Origin: Morinoia aosen
Taxonomy: Eukaryota; Arthropoda; Malacostraca; Amphipoda; Talitridae
NCBI GenBank assembly: GCA_030386875.1
Contig: CM059577.1
Location: 25,726,022 to 25,790,021 of the forward strand
Direction of reading: 5' to 3'
Length of the DNA: 64,000 nucleotides
A model generated the notes under the pieces. It saw nothing but the letters and a program-made list of their open reading frames with translations. It searched no databases and had not been told where the DNA came from. Of this stretch, positions 45,910 to 56,104 are shown one piece after another. A program made the position numbers and the translations under genes. Position 1 is the stretch's first letter. The number at the start of each line of letters is the position of its first letter.

Positions 45910-46673
45910 GCGGCTTTCTACCTACGCAATCTCACCCTCATGATCTCACCCTCACAATCTCCCCCTCATAATCTCACCCTCACAATCTCACCCTCACAAT
46001 CTCACCCTCACAATCTCACCCTTATAATCTCACCCTCACAATCTCACCCTCACAATCTCACCCTCACAATCTCACCCTCACAATCTCACCCTTCACAATC
46101 TCACCCTTCACAATCTCACCCTCACAATCTCACCCTCAAAATCTCACCCTCACAATCTCACCCTCACAATCTCACCCTCACAATCTCAACCTCACAATCT
46201 CACCCTCACAATCTCACCCTCACAATCTCACCCTCACAATCTCACCCTCACAATCTCACCCTCACAATCTCACCCTCACAATCTCACCCTCACAATCTCA
46301 CCCTCACAATCTCACCCTCACAATCTCACCCTCACAATCTCACCCTCACAATCTCACCCTCACAATCTCACCCTCACAATCTCATCCTCATAATCTCACC
46401 CTCACAATCTCACCCTCACAATCTCACCCTCATAATCTCACCCTCATAATCTCACCCTCACTATCTCACCCTCACGATTTTACCCTCACAATCTCACCCT
46501 CACAATCTCATCCTCATAATCTCACCCTCACAATCTCACCCTCACAATCTCACCCTCACTATCTCACCCTCACTATCTCACCCTCACAATCTCACCCTCA
46601 CTATCTCACCCTCACAATCTCACCCTCACTATCTCACCCTCACGATTTTACCCTCACAATCTCACCCTCACAA
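45910..46673. repeat. 14-bp minisatellite, about 54 copies
   Basis: The unit is CAATCTCACCCTCA. Variants ATAATCTC, CTATCTC and CGATTTTACC group toward the right end, where a block is repeated (CGATTTTACC at about 46475 and 46643). Confidence 0.96.
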
Positions 46674-46737
46674 TATTCCCCAAATAATATTCTTGCAATT
46701 CTGTGCGTTACCAGTCAAGTTTTACCCAAAATTCCTC

Positions 46738-46810
46738 AAATATTCCGGTATTAACCTAACAAACATTCCGGTATTAACCTAACAAATATTCCGGTATTAA
46801 CCTAATATTT
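46738..46810. repeat. 23-bp repeat, 3 copies
   Basis: ATTCCGGTATTAACCTAA at 46742, 46765 and 46788. Confidence 0.85.
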
Positions 46811-46935
46811 CACGTTCTAACTTACACTTGGGAGGCAAATCAACACAACGCGTTGATTAAATCGTCAGACTACATATTTATAGACCACGGACAGTTACGA
46901 AAATTGGACTACATATAAACAAAAGTATAAAAGAG

Positions 46936-48102
46936 TTAATACATGTAAAAGCCACAAATGTTTAATCGAAAAAATACATAGGAACATGGATAATAAATAC
47001 GAAAACAAAAGTTTGCAATACATTTCAAGATATACTCGTACATAGATTTATACTCTGTTGCAGAGCCGTAATTATTAATTGTGGTTTCGAGACGGTTAGA
47101 GTAGTTCACTACCGGCCGTTTACAAGTTCCGGGTGTAATCTTATTACTTTCTTCAATGCAAACTTCTTTGGGTTCAGTGATGTTATTGGAACCTCTCTTC
47201 TGGATCTTCAATTTCAATTCCCTCCACAAGTTTTCGATCGAAATCATGTCCGGGGAATGACTTGGCCATTCTAAAATCTTTATCTTCTTCATCCTCAACC
47301 ATTCCTTGGTTTCATTTACAGTAAGCTTTGGATCGTAGTCTTGTTGGAAGGTCCATCCATGATTCAATTTTAACAAACGAGCTGAGGTGAGGAGTTTCTC
47401 TTCCAATATTTCACGATATTTCCTGCCATTTTTGGATCCTTCAATGATGTAAGTTTACCTACCCCTGATGAGCTGAAACATCCCCACACCATGATTGGGC
47501 CAACGCCAAACTTAACAGGGGGTATGGTGCATTTTGGTTTATACTCTTCGTTTTGTTGCCTCCAAACATGGTTTATGCTGTTTTTCCCAAATATTTTAAT
47601 TTTGGTTTCATCTGACCACAGTACTAAGTTCCAAAACGTTGCTGACTTGTCCAAATGGTCGTTGGCATACTTCAGCCTGGCCTTGACGTGACGTTTCTGG
47701 AGAAGAGGTGTAAGACACCTCTTCTCCAGAAACGCTACTGAGGGGTGGGGGAAGGGTGCGGGAGCGAAGACCTTCACGGCCTAGTGTCCTGCTTATCGTG
47801 TGTTTGCTGGCTTCGATCCAAAACGCCATGAGATCGTCCTTCGGTTCCTCACGAGCAGTTTGAGGCCTCTGCAGTACTGTTCGGACCAATTTTCGAAACG
47901 TACGGTCGTTAATCTTCCGTGGACGGCTAGTTCGAGGCTTGCTGGGAGTCGTATTCCGGCATTTCCACTTACGCATTAAGGTTCCAACCGAGGCAATAGG
48001 AACACACAGTTGTGCACATATCTTCCAATATCGCAAACCTTCGTTATGGAGCTCCACAATACGTTCGGGAAAGTCTTGGCTGATGTCCTTATTATCACCC
48101 AT
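46936..48102 (-). pseudogene. Tc1-like transposase pseudogene
   Basis: Tc1/mariner transposases cut and paste the element in the nucleus. From the 3' side of the plus strand: an N-terminal helix-turn-helix region (MGDNKDISQDFPERIVELHN, with KWKCRN), a linker with SRPRKI, the first catalytic Asp in LVLWSDETKI, MVWGCFSSSG, the second Asp in WTFQQDYDPKL, and Glu in SHSPDMISIENLW. Exactly 34 residues separate the second Asp from Glu, the Tc1 spacing. The reading is split over two frames: 48102-47608, then 47777-47370 in another frame, then 47406-46936 in the first frame, so at least two frameshifts disrupt it. The first lies close to a 43-bp hairpin at 47692-47734. The total length matches the usual 340 or so residues. 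The starting Met at 48102 fits family alignments from memory. It is inactive as it stands. Confidence 0.85.
47692..47734. repeat. perfect 20-bp inverted repeat inside the transposase
   Basis: CGTTTCTGGAGAAGAGGTGT (47692-47711) is followed by AAG and its exact reverse complement (47715-47734). Tc1 relatives normally have a single LL.KRHVKARL motif here, so one arm appears to be a templated inverted copy of the other. Confidence 0.9.
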
Positions 48103-48212
48103 GCTTACGACCTTTTAGAACGAGAGCTGCTGTTCCAATGACACGTTATTGGCGATGAATGCTGATGAAAGTTCGGTTGCCAAATAATAGAATGTATTAA
48201 ATATTCTGGAAT

Positions 48213-48405
48213 AACACAACCCACCATCACGCCACACAACCCACCATCGCGCCACACAACCCACCATCACGCCACACAACCCTCCACCAGGCCACACAAC
48301 CCACCATCGCGCCACACAACCCACCATCACGCCACACAACCTACCACCAGGCCACACAACACTCCACCACGCCACAACCCTCCACCAGGCCACACAGCCC
48401 ACCAA
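48213..48405. repeat. 20-bp minisatellite, about 10 copies
   Basis: The unit is ACACAACCCACCATCACGCC with ATCGCGCC, CCAGGCC and shorter copies at the right end. Confidence 0.93.
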
Positions 48406-48534
48406 CACAGTGGGTCGTGCACCACCACCCCCACAGTATCTCGGCACACCACAGAAGTGGGCCTGACTTTCTTGCCTCTTCGATCGATGCGCCGCTGCAG
48501 AAAAAGATGACGCCGTCGTCTTCTGCAAGTGTAA

Positions 48535-49278
48535 CTTTTGTTGGTGCTTATTTTGGTGACGTGGTGCTTATTTTGGTGACGTGGTGCTTATTTTAGTGAC
48601 GTGGTGCTTATTTTGGTGAGGTGGTGCTTATTTTGGTGAGGTGGTGCTTATTTTGGTGACGTGATGCTTATTTTCGAGACGTGGTGCTTATTTTGGTGAG
48701 GTGATGCTTATTTTCGTTACTTGGTGCTTATTTTGATGACGTGATGCTTATTGTGGTAAACTAGTGCTTATTTTGATGACGTGGTGCTTATTTTGGTGAC
48801 GTGGTGCTTATTTTGGTGACGTGGTGCTTTTTTGGTGAGGTGGTGCTTATTTTTGTTCCGCGGTGCTTATTTTGGTGACCTGGTGCTTATTGTGGTAAAG
48901 TAGTGCCTATTTTGATGACGTGGTGCTTATTTTGGTAACGTGGTGCTTATTTTTGGTGACGTGGTGCTTATTTTTGGTGGGGTGGTGCTTATTTTGGTGC
49001 CGTGGTGCTTATTTTGGTGAAGTGGTGCTTATTTTCGTTACGTGGTGCTTATTTTGATGACGTTGTGCTTATTTTGGTAAAGTAGTGCTTATTTTGATGA
49101 CGTGGTGCTTATTTTGGTGACGCGGTGCTTATTTTTGGTGACGTGGTGCTTATTTTAGGTGACGTGGTGATTATTTTGGTAAGGTGGTGCTTATTTTGGT
49201 GGGGTGGTGCTTTTTTGGGTGACGTGATGCTTTTTTGCGAGACGGGATGCTGTTTTGGGTGACGGGATGCTGTTTTGG
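48535..49278. repeat. 20-bp minisatellite, about 37 copies
   Basis: The unit is GTGGTGCTTATTTTGGTGAC. Variants include GGTGAGG, GATGACG, GGTAAAGTAG and TTTTTTGGG at the right end. Many units contain TGACGTGG. Divergence is moderate. Confidence 0.94.
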
Positions 49279-50925
49279 GTTGCCCTTGAGAAGCGTGGAC
49301 TAAAGTGAGGGCTTCGAGTCGAGAGTTCGAAGTGTGTGTGAGTGTGTAAATGTTTTTGTGTGTATGCGTGCGTGTGTGTAGTGAGTGTATGTGTGCGTGT
49401 TCATTTGTGAGAGTGTGCGTGTGTGTTCTGTGTGTATTTGTGAGTGTGTGTGTAGCCAGGCCGTGCAGCAACACTCACACACTAGCCACCATTTTACTCC
49501 CGCCATTTTAGCCAAAAGTTGGACGCGCCTAAAGGGCGCTCTGTGACCTTCAAATTTCCCCTCTCATCTCCCTTACCCTCGCAGCATCCCGGCCCGTGAT
49601 TGGTCGGTTCCCTCGGATGCTGCAACGAAGCATCCCTCCCTCGTTTCTCTCCCCTCATCTCCCTCTCTCCCTCTCTTCTTCCTCCCCCCCCCCCCCACTT
49701 TCCAAAATTCCCTCAACGCAAATGGCCGTCAAATTTTGACTGTCCAAAATACAAAGAAATTTCAAATTTTTCGTTGCTGTGCGACTCGACAAGAAATTTT
49801 CGGAGTTTTTCATTTATGTATTTTTTTAATTTAATTTGGTGCAAATTATGAAAATTTGAGCTGCGTACTCTATTTCACTCTCTAATGAATTAGCTTACTT
49901 ATTGATGTATTTTCCATAAACTCATTGTATGTTGAATGTAATCTTTCTGAAAACAATAATTTAAATTGTGTATGAATTTAAGGATAAAATTAGTTTAAAC
50001 TGTTGCATTAGTGTCTCTTTTGGTCAACGTTCCTGCCCATTTTTTCAATAAGTTCAAAACCTAGGAAAAAAGGATTTTTTCTATAAATTTACGGACGCTT
50101 AAGAGGCTTAAAATGGTTTTATGGATGGTTGGTCAAAAATATTTTTCTTCAATGCAAAGTAATTATTTATCCAGATTTCGGAAAAGTTTTTCTTCGCAGT
50201 GCAGATAATATTATATGTAATAAATATTACAGCGGTAATAGAAATAATATTTTTAAAATATTAAATAATAATAAAATCCATTTCTAAATTTTATATGTTA
50301 CGGAATTAAACGTTACTCTCGTTTTAATTTTAATTTTAGGATTTAAAAGTTACATAGTGGGAAAAAAATAGACACAAAGAGCAACATATACAACTTTACG
50401 TTAATGCGTAATGGGACAAATTATAATCTACAAATCATTCATTCAAGTACTATTAGCTACTTAATAACAATAATTAACAAAGAATTATTCATAAAGCCTT
50501 CGAAATAGATGGACACAAAAAATATTTAATGTATTTGATCGGAACCTGCTGCGGACGTCTGCTAAACTCTAACGCCCCAGAACGAAGACGTCAGACCTAG
50601 AGAGACTGGTGACCGTGTGGTGGAGAGGTGGCGGAGTGGCGGGCTCCTATTTCTAAAAATTTATACATAGTTTAGTTTGGTGAGGAATAAGTGCGATATT
50701 GATAGATTTATTAACACTTTGACTGTTGAGGGTAAAACTGTAGTTTTATTTTAAATTCAAATTAAAAGTCAATTGTAGTAAGTAATGTTGAAAATACCAA
50801 GCATTAACTAGGTCAAGTTTTCACTTCGTTCTGATTGAGTATTTTTTATATTGAGTTTGTGACTACTGGTCGGTCAGCAGCATAATGAAAACTACCTCAG
50901 TGACCAAATATGCCTCACGTCGCCG
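49279..50925. other. unique region with GT and pyrimidine tracts
   Basis: GTGTGTG-rich sequence at about 49325-49455; CT-rich sequence with a 13-nt run of C at about 49560-49700; AT-rich sequence after that. Two AATAGA..GACACAAA words (about 50366 and 50505) might be a worn transposon edge but are not convincing. No gene. Confidence 0.55.
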
Positions 50926-52492
50926 TCAGTGTTGAAGACTTAGTGACGTGAATGATGAAGCGAAGGCAGGGATTTGAGTACATCATTTCAAGTCTTGGTG
51001 AGGTCACTGATGAAGCGAAGGCAGGGATTTGAGTACATCATTTCAAGTCTTGGTGAGGTCACTGATAAAGCGTGGGCAGGGATTTGAGTACATCATTTCA
51101 AGTCTTGGTGACGTCACTGATGAAGCAAGGGGAGGGATTTGAGTACATCATTTCAAGTCTTGGTGAGGTCACTGATAAAGCGTGGGCAGGGATTTGAGTA
51201 CATCATTTCAAGTCTTTGTGAGGTCACTGATAAAGCGTGGGCAGGGATTTGAGTACATCATTTCAAGTCTTGGTGAGGTCACTGATAAAGCGTGGGCAGG
51301 GATTTGAGTACATCATTTCAAGTCTTGGTGACGTCACTGATGAAGCGAGGGCAGTGATTTGAGTACATCATTTCAAGCCTTGGTGACGTCAATGATGAAG
51401 CAAGGACAGGGATTTGAGTACATCATTTCAAGTCTTGGTGACGTCAATGATGAAGCAAGGACAGGGATTTGAGTACATCATTTCAAGTCTTGATGACGTC
51501 AATGATGAAGCGTGGGCAGGGATTTGAGTACATCATTTCAAGTCTTGGTGACGTCAATGATGAAGCGTGGGCAGGGATTTGAGTACATCATTTCAAGTCT
51601 TGGTGAGGTCACTGATGAAGCGAAGGCAGGGATTTGAGTACATCATTTCAAGTCTTGGTGAGGTCACTGATAAAGCGTGGGCAGGGATTTGAGTACATCA
51701 TTTCAAGTCTTGGTGAGGTCACTGATGAAGCGAAGGCAGGGATTTGAGTACATCATTTCAAGTCTTGGTGAGGTCACTGATAAAGCGTGGGCAGGGATTT
51801 GAGTACATCATTTCAAGTCTTGGTGAGGTCACTGATGAAGCGAAGGCAGGGATTTGAGTACATCATTTCAAGTCTTGGTGAGGTCACTGATAAAGCGTGG
51901 GCAGGGATTTGAGTACATCATTTCAAGTCTTGGTGAGGTCACTGATGAAGCGAAGGCAGGGATTTGAGTACATCATTTCAAGTCTTGGTGAGGTCACTGA
52001 TAAAGCGTGGGCAGGGATTTGAGTACATCATTTCAAGTCTTGGTGACGTCAATGATGAAGCAAGGGGAGGGATTTGAGTACATCATTTCAAGTCTTGGTG
52101 ACGTCACTGATGAAGCAAGGGGAGGGATTTGAGTACATCATTTCAAGTCTTGGTGAGGTCACTGATAAAGCGTGGGCAGGGATTTAAGTACATCATTTCA
52201 AGTCTTGGTGAGGTCACTGATGAAGCAAGGGGAGGGATTTGAGTACATCATTTCAAGTCTTGGTGACGTCACTGATGAAGCAAGGGGAGGGATTTGAGTA
52301 CATCATTTCAAGTCTTGGTGACGTCACTGATGAAGCAAGGGGAGGGATTTGAGTACATCATTTCAAGTCTTGGTGACGTCACTGATGAAGCAAGGGGAGG
52401 GATTTGAGTACATCATTTCAAGACTTGGTGACGTCACTGATGAAGCAAGGGCAGGGATTTGAGTACATCATTTCAAGACTTGGTAACTTCAG
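50926..52492. repeat. 55-bp minisatellite, about 28 copies
   Basis: Copies share AGGGATTTGAGTACATCATT and TCAAGTCTTGGTGA, and landmarks repeat every 55 bp (50961, 51016, and on). Two main classes differ at TGACGTCA versus TGAGGTCA and at GAAGCGAAGG, AAAGCGTGGG or GAAGCAAGGG. Around 51600-52020 the two classes alternate as a 110-bp dimer. Confidence 0.97.
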
Positions 52493-52727
52493 AAATATAC
52501 TGAAAAAAAAAAATTTAAATGCTTCTTCAAACACTTTGGCTTCAAAAATTTCAGTGAGGGAGAGATTTAAATATTTTATAATAAAGACTTAGTGACCATC
52601 GTGATAAATTATGAATATCACACGTCAGAATTAAGCTACAAGATATAATTCAGAAACGTTCTGAAAGTCAACTGTGAAACCAAAAATGTACAAGCCCTGT
52701 CATTAAGAGCTGAATAGTTGAAAATTC

Positions 52728-53030
52728 AACATTCCCATTACCAGGTGGGAATGAGTAGGCCCTCCTTTTTATAAAAAACAATAGGTTTTTTGTTTTGTTA
52801 CCGAATTTCCCCCTGTGGTTCACTGCTGTTTGATTTCCAGCGCCTATAACTTTCATTTCAATTTTTACGTTGTTTCATGAATTTATTTTAATTTTTTTAG
52901 TAGCAAAACATGGGGACACACCTGCATAAATTCCCAGATCCCTTAATTCTATCCTAAATTCCTCCTTCCTCCTTTGGGAACTCCATGGTAATGATTAGGG
53001 AGACATAAACTAACATAAAATCTAGTCTGT
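52728..53030 (+). mobile_element. dispersed 330-bp family, copy E
   Basis: GGGAATGAGTAGGCCCTCC, AATAGGTTTTTTGTTTTG, GTGGTTCACTGCTGTTTG, CAGCGCCTATAACTTTCATT, ACGTTGTTTCATGAATTT, CAGATCCCTTAATTCTATCC, GACATAAACTAACATAAAAT. Its 3' end is followed at once by the flanking duplication of the SINE. Confidence 0.65.
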
Positions 53031-53409
53031 AAAGTTACTGCTAATTATACAGAATAACGGGATTTTTTATGCCTTGCAGTGGCTGAGTGGTCAAAACGCT
53101 TGCCTTCTGTGCTTGCTGCACGGGTTCGAGCCCTGTACGCAGCGTCAAAAACGCTGACGCGGCAAATGAGGGTCGTTGCCTGCAGTGTGGCCACTGTCCT
53201 CAAGGAATGTCACTTGGGCACTAAACGAGAAGAAAATAAGGCCTTAAAGCTCGGGCGCGACTAGGGGCCTGGGGAACCCCTATCACGTACATCCCCTGTA
53301 ACTTATCATGTCAATGATACTCAGCCACTCTCTCCAGGAGGGAAAAGGGCTCGGTAAATAATAATAATAAAGTTACTGCCAATTATACAAAATAACGGAA
53401 TTTTTTGCC
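53031..53409 (+). mobile_element. tRNA-derived SINE with long flanking duplications
   Basis: The body (53074-53368) has a tRNA head with CAGTGGCTGAGTGGTC (A-box region) and CACGGGTTCGAGCCCTG (B-box, perfect GGTTCGANNCC), a tRNA-unrelated middle and a TAAATAATAATAATAA tail. Flanks 53031-53073 and 53369-53409 are direct repeats (AAAGTTACTG[C/C]..AATTATAC..AATAACGG) differing by three substitutions and a 2-bp gap. This is typical SINE architecture, except that the duplication is longer than the usual 5-20 bp. Confidence 0.85.
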
Positions 53410-54147
53410 AAATCTGTACGAGTCTAATTTGCAGATTCTTGATTCAAAATCACCATGGTGAAGTTGTAAGTGTTTAAATCGTAATTGTCACAACTCTCGA
53501 CAAATGGGGTAAGTTGAGTCCGGTTTCGTATGAGAATAACAAGGAGAATACTAGGCACGAGAGAAGATAAGAGCGCCTCACCCAATCTCACCTATCTCAA
53601 CCGAAAATAATAAGAAGAAGAATACTGATCACGTGAGAAGACAACAGCATCACACCCAATAAAGGAAAGACAAAACTGAAATATTTAAGCACTTCTCGAT
53701 TTTCGTCTCCACCATTCACCGATTTATTTCTTTATTTTTACCAGTTTTGTTTTTAATTCTGATTAACTTTTGGTACTTTTTCTTCAATCCATTCGTCTGT
53801 TTTCAGTTGCTCTGGTTTTTTTTTTTTCATTTTGATTAATTTTTAGTAAATACTGCATTTTCAAGAATACTTTTTCATTATTTATGAGAGCTATTAACGT
53901 AAGTGTAGGCTACTTGAAATTTAGCTCGCGAAATTTAGCTCGATAGTTTATTTTAATTCACATACGTCCAAATTTCGAAGCGATCACTTACCCGTAACTA
54001 TAAAATGCCAATGAAAATACTGATTCTCCATAATGCGTTGTTACTGATGTTTGGAATTCTTCATTATATATTATTATTGATATTGTGAAACATATTATTG
54101 TATATTGTTATTAACTGTTAAAATAAAGGACGTCTTGGTAGTGAAGT
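53410..54147. other. unique region
   Basis: AGAATACT..CACG.GAGAAGA occurs twice (about 53545 and 53619), a small diverged duplication. The rest is AT-rich, no gene. Confidence 0.5.
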
Positions 54148-54204
54148 TTCCATTTTTCAAAATTTTTGGGATCAGCAAAGACAAAATTAATTTTTTGACC
54201 CAAG

Positions 54205-54236
54205 CTTTCGGCTAGATTAGCTCTAGCCGTCATCAG
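54205..54236 (-). ncRNA. hammerhead-like core, left arm
   Basis: On the minus strand: CTGATGA, a hairpin GGCTAG/CTAGCC, then GAAAG. This matches the CUGAUGA-stem II-GAAA layout of hammerhead ribozymes known from Penelope-like elements. Stems I and III are not evident, so activity is uncertain. Confidence 0.35.
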
Positions 54237-54883
54237 GGGAACGATGTATTTTTAAACAAAACCTCTTACGGTATCCGCGGGTATCTAGTATACAAAACAT
54301 TTTTTTAAATTTTTCAAGCCGAAAATCATTGATCAAGGGCGACTGATGAGCATAGGAAGAAACTGCGGGGGGACATCAAGATGACGATTAATTTTGTTAG
54401 GTTCCTAAACACTGTACATTGCTTCGACAATTTTTCGAGCGTATTAATTTTTAACATTTTATAATATACATACATTTTCAAAATCATGGTTAAATCATGG
54501 TGAAGCATGTTACATTGGGGAAACAGGTAGAAATCTTTAACAACGAATTGATGAGCATGCGAAGAATGTGCAGAGGAAGAATAGGTTATCCCTTGTCTAT
54601 TAGCATTCGGAAGAAGATAACCATTCTTTTGATTTTGAAAATGTATGTATATTATAAAATGTTAAAAATTAATACGCTCGAAAAATTGTCGAAGCAATGT
54701 ACAGTGTTTAGGAACCTAACAAAATTAATCGTCATCTTGATGTCCCCCCGCAGTTTCTTCCTTTGCTCATCAGTCGCCCTTGATCAATGATTTTCAGCTT
54801 GCATGTAAAAATTTGAAAAATGTTTTGTATACTAGATACCCGCGGATACCATAAGAGGTTTTGTTTAAAAATACATCGTTCCC

Positions 54884-54915
54884 CTGATGACGGCTAGAGC
54901 TAATCTAGCCGAAAG
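54884..54915 (+). ncRNA. hammerhead-like core, right arm
   Basis: Plus-strand counterpart of the motif in the left arm (CTGATGA at 54884, GAAAG ending at 54915), with an intact 6-bp stem II. The same caveats apply. Confidence 0.35.
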
Positions 54916-55163
54916 CTTGGGTCAAAAAATTAAATTTGTCTTTGCTGATCCCAAAAATTTTGAAAAATGGAAATTGTTATTAATATTTGAAATTTATTAT
55001 TTTTTATTATTATTATTGATTTTGTGGAATGTATTATATATTGAAATTTGTAACTCAATCCTAATTATTTATTATATCTAGGTGTTTAGATTCCACAGCT
55101 GTGCGTCACGTACATGTACGTTTGAAAGTACGCATACGTACACCTTTACCTCGTAGACATATA

Positions 55164-55399
55164 CAGGGTGTCCCAAAAAATCTACTCACTCTTTGACTGC
55201 CCCGCACTCGTGTATTTACTCTTGATGCGCGTGTTTATTGATATACATAGATACAAGTCTAGTAAGGTCAATCGAAGAAAAGAACATTAAATTTTAGAAA
55301 ATTAAATGTCATAAAATAAATCTTAGTTAAACCTAAACCAAAACATAAAATACAATAGCCGTCAACGGAAAAATTAATACGTTTTTTAAAGACACCCTG
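55164..55399. mobile_element. MITE with CAGGGTGTC ends
   Basis: CAGGGTGTCCCAAAAAA at the left and TTTTTTAAAGACACCCTG at the right are inverted repeats. The left flank is TA, the right is CA, which may be a changed TA target duplication as in Tc1/mariner-type MITEs. The 236-bp body is AT-rich and non-coding. Confidence 0.55.
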
Positions 55400-56104
55400 C
55401 ATTTCAGTCATTTTCGACATTGGGTGACTTGAATAGTTTATCGTTTCAAACTTCTGAGTCATCGCTGTAAATACACTTAGCCTATAATCTTCAGGGACTG
55501 TATTTAAAACATCATTTCAAGTCATTATTATCGAATCCGTGACGTAACACAACTCCACCTCGCTGACACAAAAGGTAAAGTTAAGCCTCAACCAGCGCAC
55601 ACGCCCGCTTGCCCCGCCATGAAAACGTTCTCGTAAGAATCTAATTCAGGCAAATCCCGCACTGCAGGTCGCTGCGCGGCCTCATACTGCGGTTATCAGG
55701 GACATCATACGCGCACAACACCTACACCATCTCCAGAAAGCAATCGGGTTACAAAAATAGACACGGCCCAATCTGTGGAGTTAAGGGATCGAGATTGTGT
55801 CTTGGCTGGCGTTCTTGTGAGGGAAAAGTTATCTTTGTTATCAATTGTATTCTTAGAATTATCTTTCACTCTCAATTGTTCTCTCTTTTGTACTCTCTGG
55901 CTCTCTCTTGCTCTCCATCGCTCCCTCTTGCTCTCTCTTGGTCTCTCTGTCTCTTTAATTTTTTTTAAGCTCTTCCTCTCCACACTTTCGTTTGCTCTCG
56001 TATTTTCTTGTGTACTCTTAGTCCCTATCCTTTCATTCCCTTCCACTTCCTAATGCTCATCTGCTGTCGTGTTCTCATTCACATTGTCACGGACCTTTTA
56101 TTCG
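55400..56104. other. unique region
   Basis: ACATCATTTCAAGTC (55509-55523) is identical to part of the 55-bp repeat unit at 50926-52492. CTCTCT-rich sequence begins at about 55865. No gene. Confidence 0.55.

Larger units (their letters stand above)
46866..48212 (-). mobile_element. Tc1-like (DD34E) DNA transposon, decayed
   Basis: The element is recognised from its transposase (46936-48102, minus strand). The low-coordinate end may start at CAGACTACATAT (46866), but a matching inverted repeat is not found at the high-coordinate end, where a 20-bp minisatellite begins at 48213; the 5' end may have been lost there. A TA target duplication cannot be shown. Limits are therefore approximate. Confidence 0.7.
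54148..54973 (+). mobile_element. Penelope-like element terminus, 5'-truncated, broken
   Basis: Two inverted arms (54148-54485 and 54631-54973, about 340 bp, only a few differences) flank a 145-bp spacer. The plus-strand spacer carries remnants of a GIY-YIG-type endonuclease end (CYIGETGRNL, then an EHAK and an HSFDFENV region), as at the C-terminus of Penelope-like retroelement proteins. The family is known to carry terminal repeats in direct or inverted order and hammerhead motifs, which fits. No reverse transcriptase region is seen. The copy is broken. The arms remain about 97% alike, so their duplication is recent. Confidence 0.7.

Noticed and set aside
50360-50530. Second Tc1-type element edge (AATAGACACAAAG / AATAGATGGACACAAA)
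   Set aside because: The words are direct, not inverted, and there is no coding remnant between them.
55859-56053. Leu/Ser-rich secreted-like peptide
   Set aside because: Encoded by CTCTCT-rich low-complexity sequence leading into the 42-bp array.
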